From assembly GCF_900167055.1 (NCBI RefSeq), contig NZ_FUXP01000004.1, forward strand, positions 62,001-126,000: a stretch of 64,000 bases of DNA. The letters are read 5' to 3'. A program made the position numbers and the translations under genes. Source of the stretch: Lysobacter spongiicola DSM 21749 (GTDB taxonomy: Bacteria; Pseudomonadota; Gammaproteobacteria; Xanthomonadales; Xanthomonadaceae). The notes below the pieces were generated by a model. It had not been told where the DNA came from. It ran no database searches and saw nothing but the letters and a program-made list of their open reading frames with translations. Below, in pieces: positions 6,525-14,863 of this stretch; the first letter of the stretch is position 1; each line of letters opens with the position of its first letter.

Positions 6525-7859
6525 TCAGCGCAGCTCGTCGAGCGCGAGCGAGTGCTTCTTGCACAGGCGGTAGACGGTGACCCGCGAGACCTTGAGCCGT
6601 CGCGCGACCTCGCTGACGTTGAAATCGCTTTCCTTCAGGCAGGTCAGCACCGCGTCGTGCTCGGCGACCTCCCGGGCGGAATCCAGGCCGCCATCGTTGG
6701 CGGCCACGTCCGTCACCGGCAGTTCCATGTCCTGGGCGGTGATCAGCTCGGACTCCGCCACCACCGCCGCGCGCTGCACACGGTTAAGCAGCTCGCGCAC
6801 ATTGCCGGGCCATTCGAAGCGCGCCATCGCCCGCCGTGCGGAGGCGCTGAAGCCGCGGGCGCGTCCCGGGTGTTTGCCCCGGAAGGTCTCCAGGAAATGC
6901 GTGGCCAGCAGCGGAATGTCCTCGCCGCGGTCGGCGAGGCGCGGCATCTGCAGGCGCAGGACGTTGAGGCGGTAGTACAGGTCGCTGCGGAACCGGCCGC
7001 TGGCGACGGCAGCCTCCAGGTCGACGTTGGTGGCCGCCAGCACCCGCACGTCCACGGCGATCGGCTGGTTGCTGCCGACACGCTCCAGGCTCGACTCCTG
7101 CAGCACGCGCAACAGGTTGGTCTGCGCCTCCAGCGGCAGGTCACCGATCTCGTCGAGGAACACCGTGCCGCCGTTGGCCGACTCGAACAGGCCGGCGCGG
7201 CGGGCGGTCGCGCCGGTGAATGCACCCCGCTCGTGGCCGAACAGCTCCGATTGCAGCAGGTTGGCCGGCAGCGCACCGCAGTTGACGGCCATGAAGGGCC
7301 GGGCATGGCGCGGCGACAGCTCGTGCAGCGCGCGGGCCGCCACCTCCTTGCCGGTGCCGGTCTGGCCGGTGATCAGCACCGGCAGGTCCACCGGCGCGTA
7401 CTTGCGGATCGCCGCCTGGGTCTTGCGCATGACCGGGCTCCGGCCGATCACCGCGTCGATGCCACGGCCGCGGGGCATGAACTGCTGGCCGCGCAGCCCG
7501 TCGAGCGCGCGGATCAGCCGCGTCGTGTCGACCGGCGCCGGCAGGGTTTCGCTGCATCGCTCCAGCAGCGCCCCGGCGGCATCGGAATCCGGCCGCCGCG
7601 GGGGCACGATCGCGACCAGGGACAGCAGGGTGAGGTCGCTGGCCAGTTGCTCGAGGCCGCGCAGGGCTTCCGGCCCCATCGACCTCAGGTCGACCATGCC
7701 GACCACGGTGTCGGCTGCGCGAAGGCCGACGCGGGCGTGGGATCCCGGTTCGGCGACCCTGACCTGCCAACCCGCGGCTGCGAGCGCGTCCTTCTCCTGT
7801 TGCAGCGGTGTGCCGAACCAGATCACGCACTGGTCGGCGGATTCCCGGACTGCAGCCAT
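6525..7859 (-). CDS. Sigma-54-dependent transcriptional activator (VpsR/NtrC type)
   Basis: A 444-residue enhancer-binding protein. The N-terminal 130 residues resemble the pseudo-receiver of VpsR-type regulators and lack an obvious phospho-acceptor context. The AAA+ domain (about 135-375) has Walker A GQTGTGKE (165-172), the sigma-54-contacting loop GAFTGA (212-217) and Walker B VFLDEIGD (233-240). The C-terminus (about 400-440) is a Fis-type helix-turn-helix (NVSEVARRLKVSRVTVYRL). ATG 7859 is preferred because GGGGGAA lies upstream. It converges on the fap-like operon, which has an RpoN promoter, so it is the obvious candidate activator. VpsR of Vibrio responds to c-di-GMP; whether this one does is not visible. 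Confidence 0.88.
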   Translation of the reverse strand: MAAVRESADQCVIWFGTPLQQEKDALAAAGWQVRVAEPGSHARVGLRAADTVVGMVDLRSMGPEALRGLEQLASDLTLLSLVAIVPPRRPDSDAAGALLERCSETLPAPVDTTRLIRALDGLRGQQFMPRGRGIDAVIGRSPVMRKTQAAIRKYAPVDLPVLITGQTGTGKEVAARALHELSPRHARPFMAVNCGALPANLLQSELFGHERGAFTGATARRAGLFESANGGTVFLDEIGDLPLEAQTNLLRVLQESSLERVGSNQPIAVDVRVLAATNVDLEAAVASGRFRSDLYYRLNVLRLQMPRLADRGEDIPLLATHFLETFRGKHPGRARGFSASARRAMARFEWPGNVRELLNRVQRAAVVAESELITAQDMELPVTDVAANDGGLDSAREVAEHDAVLTCLKESDFNVSEVARRLKVSRVTVYRLCKKHSLALDELR

Positions 7860-7974
7860 GGCTTCCCCCAAAGGCTGTTGTACACGACAGTGGCCCCGCA
7901 CGGCGGGCCCGGCCCGGGCATGTCCGGGCGCAGTGGTGTCAACGGCACTTTGCGACGATGGCGGTCACCCGCAG

Positions 7975-7996
7975 GCCCCGCTCGTTCAGGCGGGGC
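7975..7996 (-). terminator. Hairpin downstream of fbp
   Basis: GCCCCGC (7975-7981) and GCGGGGC (7990-7996) form a 7-bp stem four bases beyond the fbp stop codon. No U tract follows on the minus strand, so this is a weak terminator candidate. Confidence 0.35.
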
Positions 7997-7999
7997 TGG

Positions 8000-9070
8000 T
8001 CAACCGGTTGCGGCAGCGGCCGACCGGCCGGTGTCGTGCTCCCGGTGGTACCGCTCGGCGTGGGCGACTTCCGCTCGCGAGCCCAGGAACACCGGGACCC
8101 GCTGGTGCAGGCCGGTCGGCTGCACTTCCAGCATGCGACCGCGACCGGTGCTGGCGGCACCGCCCGCCTGTTCGACCAGGAAAGCCATCGGGTTGGCCTC
8201 GTACATCAGCCGCAGTTTTCCGCCCTTGGCCGCGCACTTGGCGTCCAGCGGGTAGGAGAAGATCCCGCCCCGGGTCAGGATGCGGTGCACGTCGGCGACC
8301 ATGCTGGCCACCCAGCGCATGTTGAAATCCTTGCCGCGCGGGCCGGTGGTGCCGGCGAGGAGGTCGCCCACGTAGGCCTGCATCGGCGGCTCCCAGTGGC
8401 GCTGGTTGGACATGTTGACCGCGAACTCGGCGGTCTCCTCCGGGATCCGCATGCCACGGGTGGTGAGCATGAAGCTGCCGATTTCCCGGTCCAGCGTGAA
8501 GGCGTGGGTGCCGCGGCCGATGGTCAGGACCAGCGTGGTGTTGGGGCCGTAGGTGCAGTAGCCGGCGGCGACCTGCTCGGTGCCGGGCTGAAGATAGTGC
8601 TCGTCCTCGGGCACGGTCACGCCCTCGGGGCAGCGCAGCACGGAGAAGATGGTGCCGACGGAAATGTTCACGTCGATGTTGGAGCTGCCGTCCAGGGGAT
8701 CGAACAGGAGCAGGTAGTTGCCGCGCGGATAGACATCCGGGATAGGCATGCTGTGGTCCATCTCCTCGGAGGCCAGCCCCGCCAGGTGGCCGCCCCAGGC
8801 ATTGGCTTCCAGCAGCACGTCGTTGGCGATGACGTCGAGCTTCTTCTGTGCCTCGCCCTGGACATTGATGCTGGCCGAACCGGGCGTGCCCGCGTCGCCC
8901 AGCACGCCGCCCAGCGCACCCTTGCCGACCTCGATGGAAATGCGTTTGCAGGCCCGCGCGACGACCTCGATCAGCAGCCTCAGGTCCGGGCCGATGTGCC
9001 CGCCACGTTGTTCTTCGATCAGGAAGCGGGTCAGCGAACAGGCAGGGTTGGAGCGCGAGGCGGGCGTCAT
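8000..9070 (-). CDS. fbp: Fructose-1,6-bisphosphatase class I
   Basis: This is the gluconeogenic enzyme that removes the 1-phosphate from fructose 1,6-bisphosphate in the cytoplasm. The 356-residue protein shows the class I signature: metal-site [11 protein letters not shown] and EEMDHS, the NMSNQRHWE region, YVGDLLAG, and the sugar-phosphate-binding [12 protein letters not shown] near the C-terminus. Length is normal for proteobacterial FBPase. The start at 9070 (MTPASRS, followed by [10 protein letters not shown]) is chosen because conservation begins at [10 protein letters not shown]; an ATG at 9100 is possible and neither has a strong ribosome binding site. It stands between the sigma-54 activator and a small gene of unknown function, all on the same strand. 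Confidence 0.97.
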   Translation of the reverse strand: MTPASRSNPACSLTRFLIEEQRGGHIGPDLRLLIEVVARACKRISIEVGKGALGGVLGDAGTPGSASINVQGEAQKKLDVIANDVLLEANAWGGHLAGLASEEMDHSMPIPDVYPRGNYLLLFDPLDGSSNIDVNISVGTIFSVLRCPEGVTVPEDEHYLQPGTEQVAAGYCTYGPNTTLVLTIGRGTHAFTLDREIGSFMLTTRGMRIPEETAEFAVNMSNQRHWEPPMQAYVGDLLAGTTGPRGKDFNMRWVASMVADVHRILTRGGIFSYPLDAKCAAKGGKLRLMYEANPMAFLVEQAGGAASTGRGRMLEVQPTGLHQRVPVFLGSRAEVAHAERYHREHDTGRSAAAATG

Positions 9071-9145
9071 GGCGGTGGCTGCTGGTGGCGAAACCGCCAT
9101 TGTAAGCAAAGCCCCGGGAGCCGGCCCCGCGGCGTGATGGTCAGT

Positions 9146-9451
9146 TCAGGCCGCCTGCCCCAGGCGCTGGGAGCGCCGGACGATCGACGACAGGTTGTCC
9201 CGGGCCATCTGCAACATCAGCAGCGGCGCGGCCGGCTCGGCCGAGTGCAGCACGCGCTTGGCGGCATCGACCGCATCGGCGACGACGTCGGCGCCGTCAG
9301 CACCCAGCATCACCCTCAGGGCCCGCGCGTGCGCGTCCAGCTGGCGCTCCAGCTCCGGATCGGCACCCTCGCCGGCGCGCCGGGCGGCGGTATCCATGGT
9401 CGCCTCGGTGCGGGTGAGTTCGTGGATCAGTTCGTCGTGGGAGAAGTTCAT
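9146..9451 (-). CDS. Small uncharacterised acidic helical protein
   Basis: A 101-residue protein, probably cytoplasmic (no signal peptide or membrane segment). It reads as a mainly alpha-helical, Ala- and acidic-rich chain (HDELIHELTRTEATMDTAAR at the N-terminus). I do not recognise the family. Codon use and strand agree with the flanking genes and it is 75 bp upstream of fbp, so it may be cotranscribed. The start at 9451 (MNFSHDE) is preferred over the in-frame upstream start at 9472, which would add MLATLRP. Confidence 0.6.
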   Translation of the reverse strand: MNFSHDELIHELTRTEATMDTAARRAGEGADPELERQLDAHARALRVMLGADGADVVADAVDAAKRVLHSAEPAAPLLMLQMARDNLSSIVRRSQRLGQAA

Positions 9452-9589
9452 GGGGCGCAGGGTAGCCAACATCGGTCTCAGCCGTTGAGAGAGGTGCCTC
9501 GGAGGCGGCGGATCATGCCGTCCCGGCCGTGATTTCCCGGTGCAGACGGGCCGGACATGTGCGCACGGGCGGCCCGGGTTGCCGACCGT

Positions 9590-10246
9590 TCAGATCACCC
9601 GCAGCGTGATCGCCTTGAGCACCGCGCGGGTGCGGTCGCGGGTACCGAGCTTGTCGAGGATCACCGACACGTAGTTCTTGATCGTGCCTTCGGCAAGGAA
9701 CATCGCGCGGGCGATCTCCTTGTTGGAATAGCCGCCGGCCAGCAGGCGCAAGACCGCCACTTCCTTCTCGGTGAACAGCGTCGCGGGGGCATCGTCGGCG
9801 TGGTAGCGGTAGCGCGCCCTGACCGGCCCGGTACTGACCGGCTGCAGCAGCGTCTGTCCGGCGGCCACCCGGGTGATGGCATCACGCAGGTCGGCGGGGG
9901 CGGCATCCTTGAGCAGGAACCCCTGGGCGCCGGCTTCGGTTGCGCGGAGCAGCAGTTCGCTGTCGTCGAAGGTGGTGAGCATCAGCACCGGGGTGGCATC
10001 GCCACTGTCTCGAAGCCGCCGCAGGGCCTCGATGCCGTCCACCCCCGGCATGCGGATGTCGCTGAGCACCACGTCCACCGGCAGTCCCGGCAGCTGCTCC
10101 AGCAGTTCGGCGCCGTCCGCCGCCTCGAAGACGACGTTGATGCCCTGGCGCTCCAGCAGCGCGCGCAGGCCGGCGCGCACCAGTGCCTGGTCGTCGACCA
10201 GTGCGATCCGCACCGCCTCGCGTGGCGCCTCCGGGATGGCGGTCAT
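9590..10246 (-). CDS. NarL/LuxR-family response regulator
   Basis: A 218-residue response regulator. The receiver (about 13-130) has the acidic pair in LVDDQ, the phospho-acceptor Asp in VVLSDIRMPGVDG, the Thr in LMLTTFDDSE and the Lys in FLLKDA. The C-terminal LuxR-type helix-turn-helix (about 150-215) reads TEKEVAVLRLLAGGYSNKEI, then a degenerate but recognisable EGTIKNYVSVILDKLG. Its ATG overlaps the stop codon of the histidine kinase gene by four bases (ATGA), so the two are translationally coupled. It resembles DesR-type regulators, which control neighbouring membrane or transporter genes. Confidence 0.93.
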   Translation of the reverse strand: MTAIPEAPREAVRIALVDDQALVRAGLRALLERQGINVVFEAADGAELLEQLPGLPVDVVLSDIRMPGVDGIEALRRLRDSGDATPVLMLTTFDDSELLLRATEAGAQGFLLKDAAPADLRDAITRVAAGQTLLQPVSTGPVRARYRYHADDAPATLFTEKEVAVLRLLAGGYSNKEIARAMFLAEGTIKNYVSVILDKLGTRDRTRAVLKAITLRVI

Positions 10247-11349
10247 GCCGGCAGCTCCGCTTCGATGTGCAGGGGCAACCCGGCGGAACCGGACAGGCTC
10301 AGCCTTCCGCCCATGGCCTCGATGCGTTCGCGCATGCCGCCCAGGCCATTGCCCTCGCGCAGCGGACCACGCAGCCGCCCGTTGTCGCGGACGCTCAGGT
10401 GGAGCTGGCCGTTGCGCCGCTGCAGGTCCACCTCCAGCCGGTCGGCACTGCCGTGGCGCGCACTGTTGGTCAGCGCCTCCTGCACCACCCGCAGCACGGT
10501 TTCCGCGGTGCCGGCATCGGTCACCTGTACGCTGGGGCCGATGTGCAACTGCAAGGCCAGGTTCGGTAGCGGGGCCGCGAGCGCGTGCAACGCGGTATCC
10601 AGGTCCAGCCCGGTCGCGTCGCGCAGCTCCTGCACGACGTTGCGGATGTCCCCGAGCAGCTCGCGGGACAGGCGCTGCAGGACCTCGATTTCGGCGCTGC
10701 CCGAGAGCGCCGGATGGTCGGCCAGCAGGCGCAGGTTGAGGTTCATCGCGGTGAGCTTGTGCCCCGCCACGTCGTGCAGCTCCCTGGCGACCCTGACCCG
10801 TTCCGCATCGCGCGCGCTGTCGGCGAGCAGGGCCCGGGTGGCGAGCAGGTCGGTATTGACCCGCGCCAGCTGGTCCCGCGCCCGTTCCGCGCTGTGGGCG
10901 TAGTGGGCAGTGAGGGCGGCGAAGCCCTGGAAGCCGGCGTACAGCAGGCTCACCGTCAGCGGCGCCGGGTGCTCGGCCTGGCGCAGCACCAGGTACACCA
11001 CCAGGTCGACCGCCACCACCGCAGCGAGCAGGACCCGTGGAGGCCACAGCGACGCCACCATCGCCACCCAGACCACCAGCAGGACCTGGGCCGCACCGTT
11101 CTGCGTGCTCAACGCCACCAGCAGCACCGCCGCTACCGGCATCAACGCCAGCAACAGGTGCCCCGCGACTTTCGATCGCCGCAGGCACGGCTCCCGGCAA
11201 ACGAAGGCCAGGGTGAAGGCGCCGAGCAGCAGGGCGCCCGACAAGCGGTCCTCCGCCGGCATCCACCGCAACGTCAGGCCGACCGCGGACAGGGTCAGCA
11301 GGCCGGCAAGGTCGAGGGGTTGAAACAGCTCGCGCCAGTTCACTTTCAT
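10243..11349 (-). CDS. Membrane sensor histidine kinase (HisKA_3, DesK-like)
   Basis: A 368-residue kinase. Residues about 15-150 contain five or six hydrophobic membrane segments and no large periplasmic loop, so it probably senses the membrane or an intramembrane signal, as DesK does. The phospho-acceptor His is in RVARELHDVAGHKLTAMNL, the HisKA_3 pattern. The ATPase part has VVQEALTNSARHG (N box) and VRDNGRL...GNGLGGMRERIEAMGG (G1 and G2 boxes). The start MKVNWREL at 11349 avoids a Pro/Gly-rich upstream extension. It is divergent from the membrane-protein gene at 11495, a likely regulatory target because the 145-bp gap is shared. Confidence 0.9.
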   Translation of the reverse strand: MKVNWRELFQPLDLAGLLTLSAVGLTLRWMPAEDRLSGALLLGAFTLAFVCREPCLRRSKVAGHLLLALMPVAAVLLVALSTQNGAAQVLLVVWVAMVASLWPPRVLLAAVVAVDLVVYLVLRQAEHPAPLTVSLLYAGFQGFAALTAHYAHSAERARDQLARVNTDLLATRALLADSARDAERVRVARELHDVAGHKLTAMNLNLRLLADHPALSGSAEIEVLQRLSRELLGDIRNVVQELRDATGLDLDTALHALAAPLPNLALQLHIGPSVQVTDAGTAETVLRVVQEALTNSARHGSADRLEVDLQRRNGQLHLSVRDNGRLRGPLREGNGLGGMRERIEAMGGRLSLSGSAGLPLHIEAELPA

Positions 11350-11494
11350 CGATTCATGCTGAGCGCCGCGGGTGGCGCTGGCAATGCCGTGGGCGTCGAA
11401 AGTGACTTCCGGCAGGGCGAGGTCGTGACCGGCGGGACTACGGCCGGCCGGCGGCGGGGACGATCCTGCAGGTGATCCCCAAGGAGTCGCCGCC

Positions 11495-12217
11495 ATGCCC
11501 GCCTATGCCCTGTTCGTATCGCTACACATCAGTGCCGGCGTGATCGCCCTCACCACCTTCTGGCTGGCGGCGGCCCTGCGGAAAGGCAGCCCCGCGCATC
11601 GCCTGTCCGGCCAGGTCTACCTCTGCGCGATGACGGCGATCATCGCCACCGGCTTTCCGCTGGTCATCCAGCGGCTGGTCGACGACCAGGTGGTGACCGC
11701 GACCTTCCTCGCCTACCTGCTGGTAATCACCGCGACCGGTGTCTGGGTATCGTGGCGTGCGATCCGCGACAAGCACGACGTGGCCAGGTTCACCGGCCCG
11801 GTCTACGTCGCGCTGGCGATCCTGTCATTGGCCAGCGGGCTGGGCGTGCTGGCGCTGGGCATCAAGGTAGGCGCGCCGCTGCTGATGGGGTTCTCCGGCG
11901 TGGGCCTGCTTGCCGGCATGGGCATGTTGCGCAAGCGCCGGAACCGCGCGGCACTGGCGCAGCGGCCGCGCTGGTGGTTGTCGGAGCACTACACCGGGAT
12001 GCTGGGCAACTTCGTGGCCACCCATATCGCGTTCCTTTCGATCGGGTTGCCGAAGCTGCTGCCGATGCTCGATGGCGTCGTCCTCAACTACGCGTCGTGG
12101 TTCGGCCCGCTGCTGCTCGCCGGCCTGGCCAAGTTCTGGCTGGACCGGCGCTGGTCGCAGCGGCCCAGTCAGACGTCGCCGTCGTTGAGCCAGCCTTCGC
12201 CGGTGCCGCGGTTGTAG
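11495..12217 (+). CDS. Multi-pass membrane protein, DUF2306-like
   Basis: A 240-residue inner-membrane protein with about seven hydrophobic segments, from LFVSLHISAGVIALTTFWLA at the N-terminus to VLNYASWFGPLLLAGLAKFW. Conserved-looking His residues sit in or near the membrane segments (LHISAG, HRLSG, SEHYTGM, ATHIAFLS), which suggests haem or metal binding, but that is inference. The family guess (DUF2306-like predicted membrane protein) is from memory. AAGGAG lies 8 bases before the ATG. It is divergent from the histidine kinase/response regulator pair, and its 3' end overlaps the convergent phhA gene by 49 bp. Confidence 0.65.
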   Translation: MPAYALFVSLHISAGVIALTTFWLAAALRKGSPAHRLSGQVYLCAMTAIIATGFPLVIQRLVDDQVVTATFLAYLLVITATGVWVSWRAIRDKHDVARFTGPVYVALAILSLASGLGVLALGIKVGAPLLMGFSGVGLLAGMGMLRKRRNRAALAQRPRWWLSEHYTGMLGNFVATHIAFLSIGLPKLLPMLDGVVLNYASWFGPLLLAGLAKFWLDRRWSQRPSQTSPSLSQPSPVPRL

Positions 12218-13056
12218 ACACGGTCGCCTTCCAGAACGTCGCCCGCCGGGACCGATTCGAGCCGGGCCAGTTTCTCGTAGATCGGGGCGAAGTCCGGGCC
12301 GGTGGCATCCATCAGCTGCTCGAAGCTGTCGATCACGAAGTAGGTCTTCTGATAGGTGTCGATGCGATAGCGGGTGCGCATGATGCGCTCCAGGTCGAAA
12401 CCGATCCGGTTGGGCGCGTCGCTCTCCAGGCTGTACATGGACTCGCCCTTGGAGCTGACGATGCCGCTGCCGTAGATGCGCAGGCCGTCCTTCTGCCGGA
12501 TCAGCCCGAACTCGACCGTGTACCAGTACAACCGGGTCAGGTTGACCAGCGCATCCTCGCCGATCCCGTGGGCCTTCACGCCGCCGCGGCCGTAGGCTTC
12601 CATGTAGTCGGCGAACACCGGGTTCATCAACAGCGGCACGTGGCCGAACAGGTCATGGAACAGGTCAGGCTCGGACAGGTAGTCCATCTGGTCGGGCTTG
12701 CGGATCCACCACGTCACCGGGAAGCGGCGGTTGGCCAGGTGGTCGAAGAAGGTCAGCTCAGGCAGCAGCCCTTCCACGCCGATCAGCTCCCAGCCGGTGG
12801 CCGCGCGCAGGATCGGGTTGAGGTCGGTGAACTTCGGGATCCGGTCCGGCGTCATCTCCATCGCCGACAGGGCGGACAGGAATTCGTCGCTGGCCCGGCC
12901 GGGCAGGATGGCGCACTGGCGCTCGAACAGCTGCGCCCAGACCGAATGGTCGGTATCGGTATAGGTGTCCCACGGCTGGTCGACCACCGAAGTGGTGTAG
13001 ACCGGGACGTAACCCTTGTCGGTCATCTGGTGTTCGACGCGTTTGGGCGATTCCAT
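12169..13056 (-). CDS. phhA: Phenylalanine 4-monooxygenase
   Basis: This iron- and pterin-dependent enzyme converts phenylalanine to tyrosine, the first step of phenylalanine breakdown. The 295-residue length is typical of the bacterial monodomain form. The iron ligands are visible: His134 and His139 in FHDLFGHVP and Glu182 in YWYTVEFGL. Pterin-site residues sit around WWIRKPDQMDYL and the C-terminal YGSGIVSSKGES region. There is no regulatory ACT domain, as expected in bacteria. The divergent Lrp/AsnC gene 231 bp away is its likely regulator. Its 3' end overlaps the convergent membrane-protein gene. Confidence 0.97.
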   Translation of the reverse strand: MESPKRVEHQMTDKGYVPVYTTSVVDQPWDTYTDTDHSVWAQLFERQCAILPGRASDEFLSALSAMEMTPDRIPKFTDLNPILRAATGWELIGVEGLLPELTFFDHLANRRFPVTWWIRKPDQMDYLSEPDLFHDLFGHVPLLMNPVFADYMEAYGRGGVKAHGIGEDALVNLTRLYWYTVEFGLIRQKDGLRIYGSGIVSSKGESMYSLESDAPNRIGFDLERIMRTRYRIDTYQKTYFVIDSFEQLMDATGPDFAPIYEKLARLESVPAGDVLEGDRVYNRGTGEGWLNDGDV

Positions 13057-13087
13057 GGCGGGCTTCTCCCTGGTGGGGTGGGGCTGG

Positions 13088-13166
13088 TGTAGGAGCGGCT
13101 TCAGCCGCGATCGTGAAACTGGACGAGCGACCGACTATCCGATCTCGGCTGCAGCCGCTCCGACAC
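13088..13166. repeat. GTAG-headed hairpin repeat, copy 1 (one arm degraded)
   Basis: TGTAGGAGCGGCTTCAGCCG opens the left arm; the right arm (GATCTCGGCTGCAGCCGCTC, from 13141) is an imperfect inverted copy with several mismatches compared with the other copies. It lies between the divergent phhA and Lrp genes. Confidence 0.8.
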
Positions 13167-13229
13167 CAGCTTGAATGTGGGTCCCACCACTCTAGCGAGT
13201 AGACGCAGCAAGCGTGTTGCGTTCTTGTC

Positions 13230-13260
13230 TTGTTGACTCCGCAATTGGCACCATAATTGC
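13230..13260 (+). promoter_or_regulatory. Promoter and operator-like dyad of the Lrp-family gene
   Basis: TTGTTG (13230-13235) and CATAAT (13252-13257) are 16 bp apart, a plausible -35/-10 pair. GCAATT (13241-13246) and AATTGC (13255-13260) form a 6-bp dyad with an 8-bp spacer that covers the -10 region. AT-rich dyads of this type are bound by Lrp/AsnC regulators, so self-repression is likely. This is inferred from position and symmetry. Confidence 0.5.
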
Positions 13261-13287
13261 GCCGACGACGGGAAAAGGAGAGGAAAC

Positions 13288-13764
13288 GTGCAAGAGGCAA
13301 GCCTGGACCGCATCGATCTGCTGCTGCTGGATGAACTGCAGCGTTCCGGTCGCCAGACCAACGCCGAATTGGCCGAGCGGGTCAATCTTTCACCCTCGGC
13401 CTGCCTGCGGCGGGTCCAGCGGCTGGAGCGGGATGGCGTCATCGCCGGTTACCGCGCCGTGGTGGACCCGGACCGGGTGGGGCTGGGGCTGCAGGCCTTC
13501 GTCCGGGTGCAGCTGAGCCGCCACGACAGCGCCGCGATCGAGGCCTTCGTCGGGTTCGTCGAGACCTGGGACGAAGTGGTGAGTTGCCACGCGCTGACCG
13601 GTGACATGGACTACCTGCTGCAGGTGGCGGTGCGCGACCTGGAGCACTTCTCCCGCTTCCTGCTGGACCGTCTCCTGAACCAGGCGGGGGTCGACGATGT
13701 GAACTCCAGCTTCGTGTTGCGCACCGTCAAGGCGTTCAAGGGCGTTCCGCTGCCATCGCGTTGA
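13288..13764 (+). CDS. Lrp/AsnC-family transcriptional regulator
   Basis: A 158-residue regulator: an N-terminal winged helix-turn-helix (about 5-62, with NAELAERVNLSPSACLRRVQ) and a C-terminal RAM/AsnC ligand-binding domain (about 70-150, with VVSCHALTGDMDYLLQVAV). The start is GTG at 13288 with AAGGAGAGG upstream. It is divergent from phhA; in related bacteria an Lrp-type protein controls phenylalanine or other amino-acid catabolism, so a phenylalanine-responsive role is a reasonable inference. A dyad over its own promoter suggests autoregulation. Confidence 0.93.
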   Translation: MQEASLDRIDLLLLDELQRSGRQTNAELAERVNLSPSACLRRVQRLERDGVIAGYRAVVDPDRVGLGLQAFVRVQLSRHDSAAIEAFVGFVETWDEVVSCHALTGDMDYLLQVAVRDLEHFSRFLLDRLLNQAGVDDVNSSFVLRTVKAFKGVPLPSR

Positions 13765-13852
13765 ACCGATCCTGGCTCCGGTGATGCCCACCGCCGGCCC
13801 TTCGGGAACCACCGCGACGGCCGATAGCCCTGCCGACTACCGGGGAAGCCAC

Positions 13853-14854
13853 ATGTCCATCGATCGCCTCAAAAACGACCTGAGGCTCACATTGATACTG
13901 ATGTTCGGCGTGCTGACGATCACCGGCATCACGCCGTTCGTCATCTATCGCTTCGCCTCGGGGCAGTGGGCAGCGGGCCTGTTGGACATTGCCATACAGG
14001 CGGGGATCGGCGCAGCCGTGCTCTACGCGTGGCGTGGCGGCGACGTGGATCGGGCCGGCCTGCTGGTAGCAGTGTTCTGCTCGACGGGCTGCGTCGCGGT
14101 AGGCCAGGTCATGGGTCTACCGGGCGCCTTGTGGCTATATCCGGTCCTGTTGGCCAACTTCCTGCTCGCCGCCAGGAGCGCCGCGGCGATCCTGTCCGTG
14201 CTGACCGTGGCGCTGGTATCGGCGACCGATGCACTTGGCGGTGCCATCAATACCGGAACCTTCGTGGTGACGGCGGCCATGGTGGCCGGGTTCGCATACA
14301 TCTTCTCCTATCGCACGGAGGAACAGCGGCGGCTGCTCGAGGGCGTGGCGGCGATGGACCCGCTGACCGGTGCCCTGAATCGGCGGGGGCTGGACGATGA
14401 ACTTGACGCGGCAATGGCCGAGGCCATGCGCACGGGGAGCCCGGTCGGGCTCGCGGTCCTCGACCTGGACGGATTCAAGCAGGTCAATGACGAGAACGGG
14501 CACGAAGCCGGCGACGCCGTTCTGCTCGAGTTCGCCGGCCTGGTGCGCGAACTGACCAGGAAGAGCGACCGCTTCTTTCGCCTGGGCGGGGACGAGTTCG
14601 CCCTGCTGGTGCCGGGTGCCGACGCCGACGCGATGTCCCGCATCGCACAGGCGGTGCGGCATGCGGTGCAAAACCGGATCGCCGGGAATGGCCAGCCGGT
14701 CACGGTGTCGATCGGCGCGACGATCATGCTGCCCGGCGACACGCCCGGGAGCTGGCTGCACCGTGCGGACACCGCCATGTACCGCGCCAAGCGCGAGGGC
14801 AGCAATCGTGTCGTCGTCAGCTGCCCCCCGCCCGCTGGCGAGGGTCAGCGCTGA
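13853..14854 (+). CDS. Membrane-bound diguanylate cyclase (GGDEF)
   Basis: A 333-residue protein. The N-terminal half (about 10-155) holds five or six membrane segments. The GGDEF domain (about 165-325) starts at MDPLTGALNRRGLDDEL and has an intact active site, GGDEF (245-249), with the product-inhibition site RKSD (236-239) five residues before it. It should make c-di-GMP at the inner membrane and be feedback inhibited. ATG 13853 is preferred because conserved sequence and the first membrane segment follow it and GGGGAAG lies upstream; upstream in-frame codons are Pro/Gly/Thr-rich. It converges on the AIM24 gene with a 9-bp gap. Confidence 0.93.
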   Translation: MSIDRLKNDLRLTLILMFGVLTITGITPFVIYRFASGQWAAGLLDIAIQAGIGAAVLYAWRGGDVDRAGLLVAVFCSTGCVAVGQVMGLPGALWLYPVLLANFLLAARSAAAILSVLTVALVSATDALGGAINTGTFVVTAAMVAGFAYIFSYRTEEQRRLLEGVAAMDPLTGALNRRGLDDELDAAMAEAMRTGSPVGLAVLDLDGFKQVNDENGHEAGDAVLLEFAGLVRELTRKSDRFFRLGGDEFALLVPGADADAMSRIAQAVRHAVQNRIAGNGQPVTVSIGATIMLPGDTPGSWLHRADTAMYRAKREGSNRVVVSCPPPAGEGQR

Positions 14855-14863
14855 CGGCTGGCC

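Noticed and set aside
6495-8255. 586-codon plus-strand frame opposite the sigma-54 activator
   Set aside because: His/Gln/Arg-rich antisense frame with no recognisable domain; the minus strand encodes a complete AAA+ activator.
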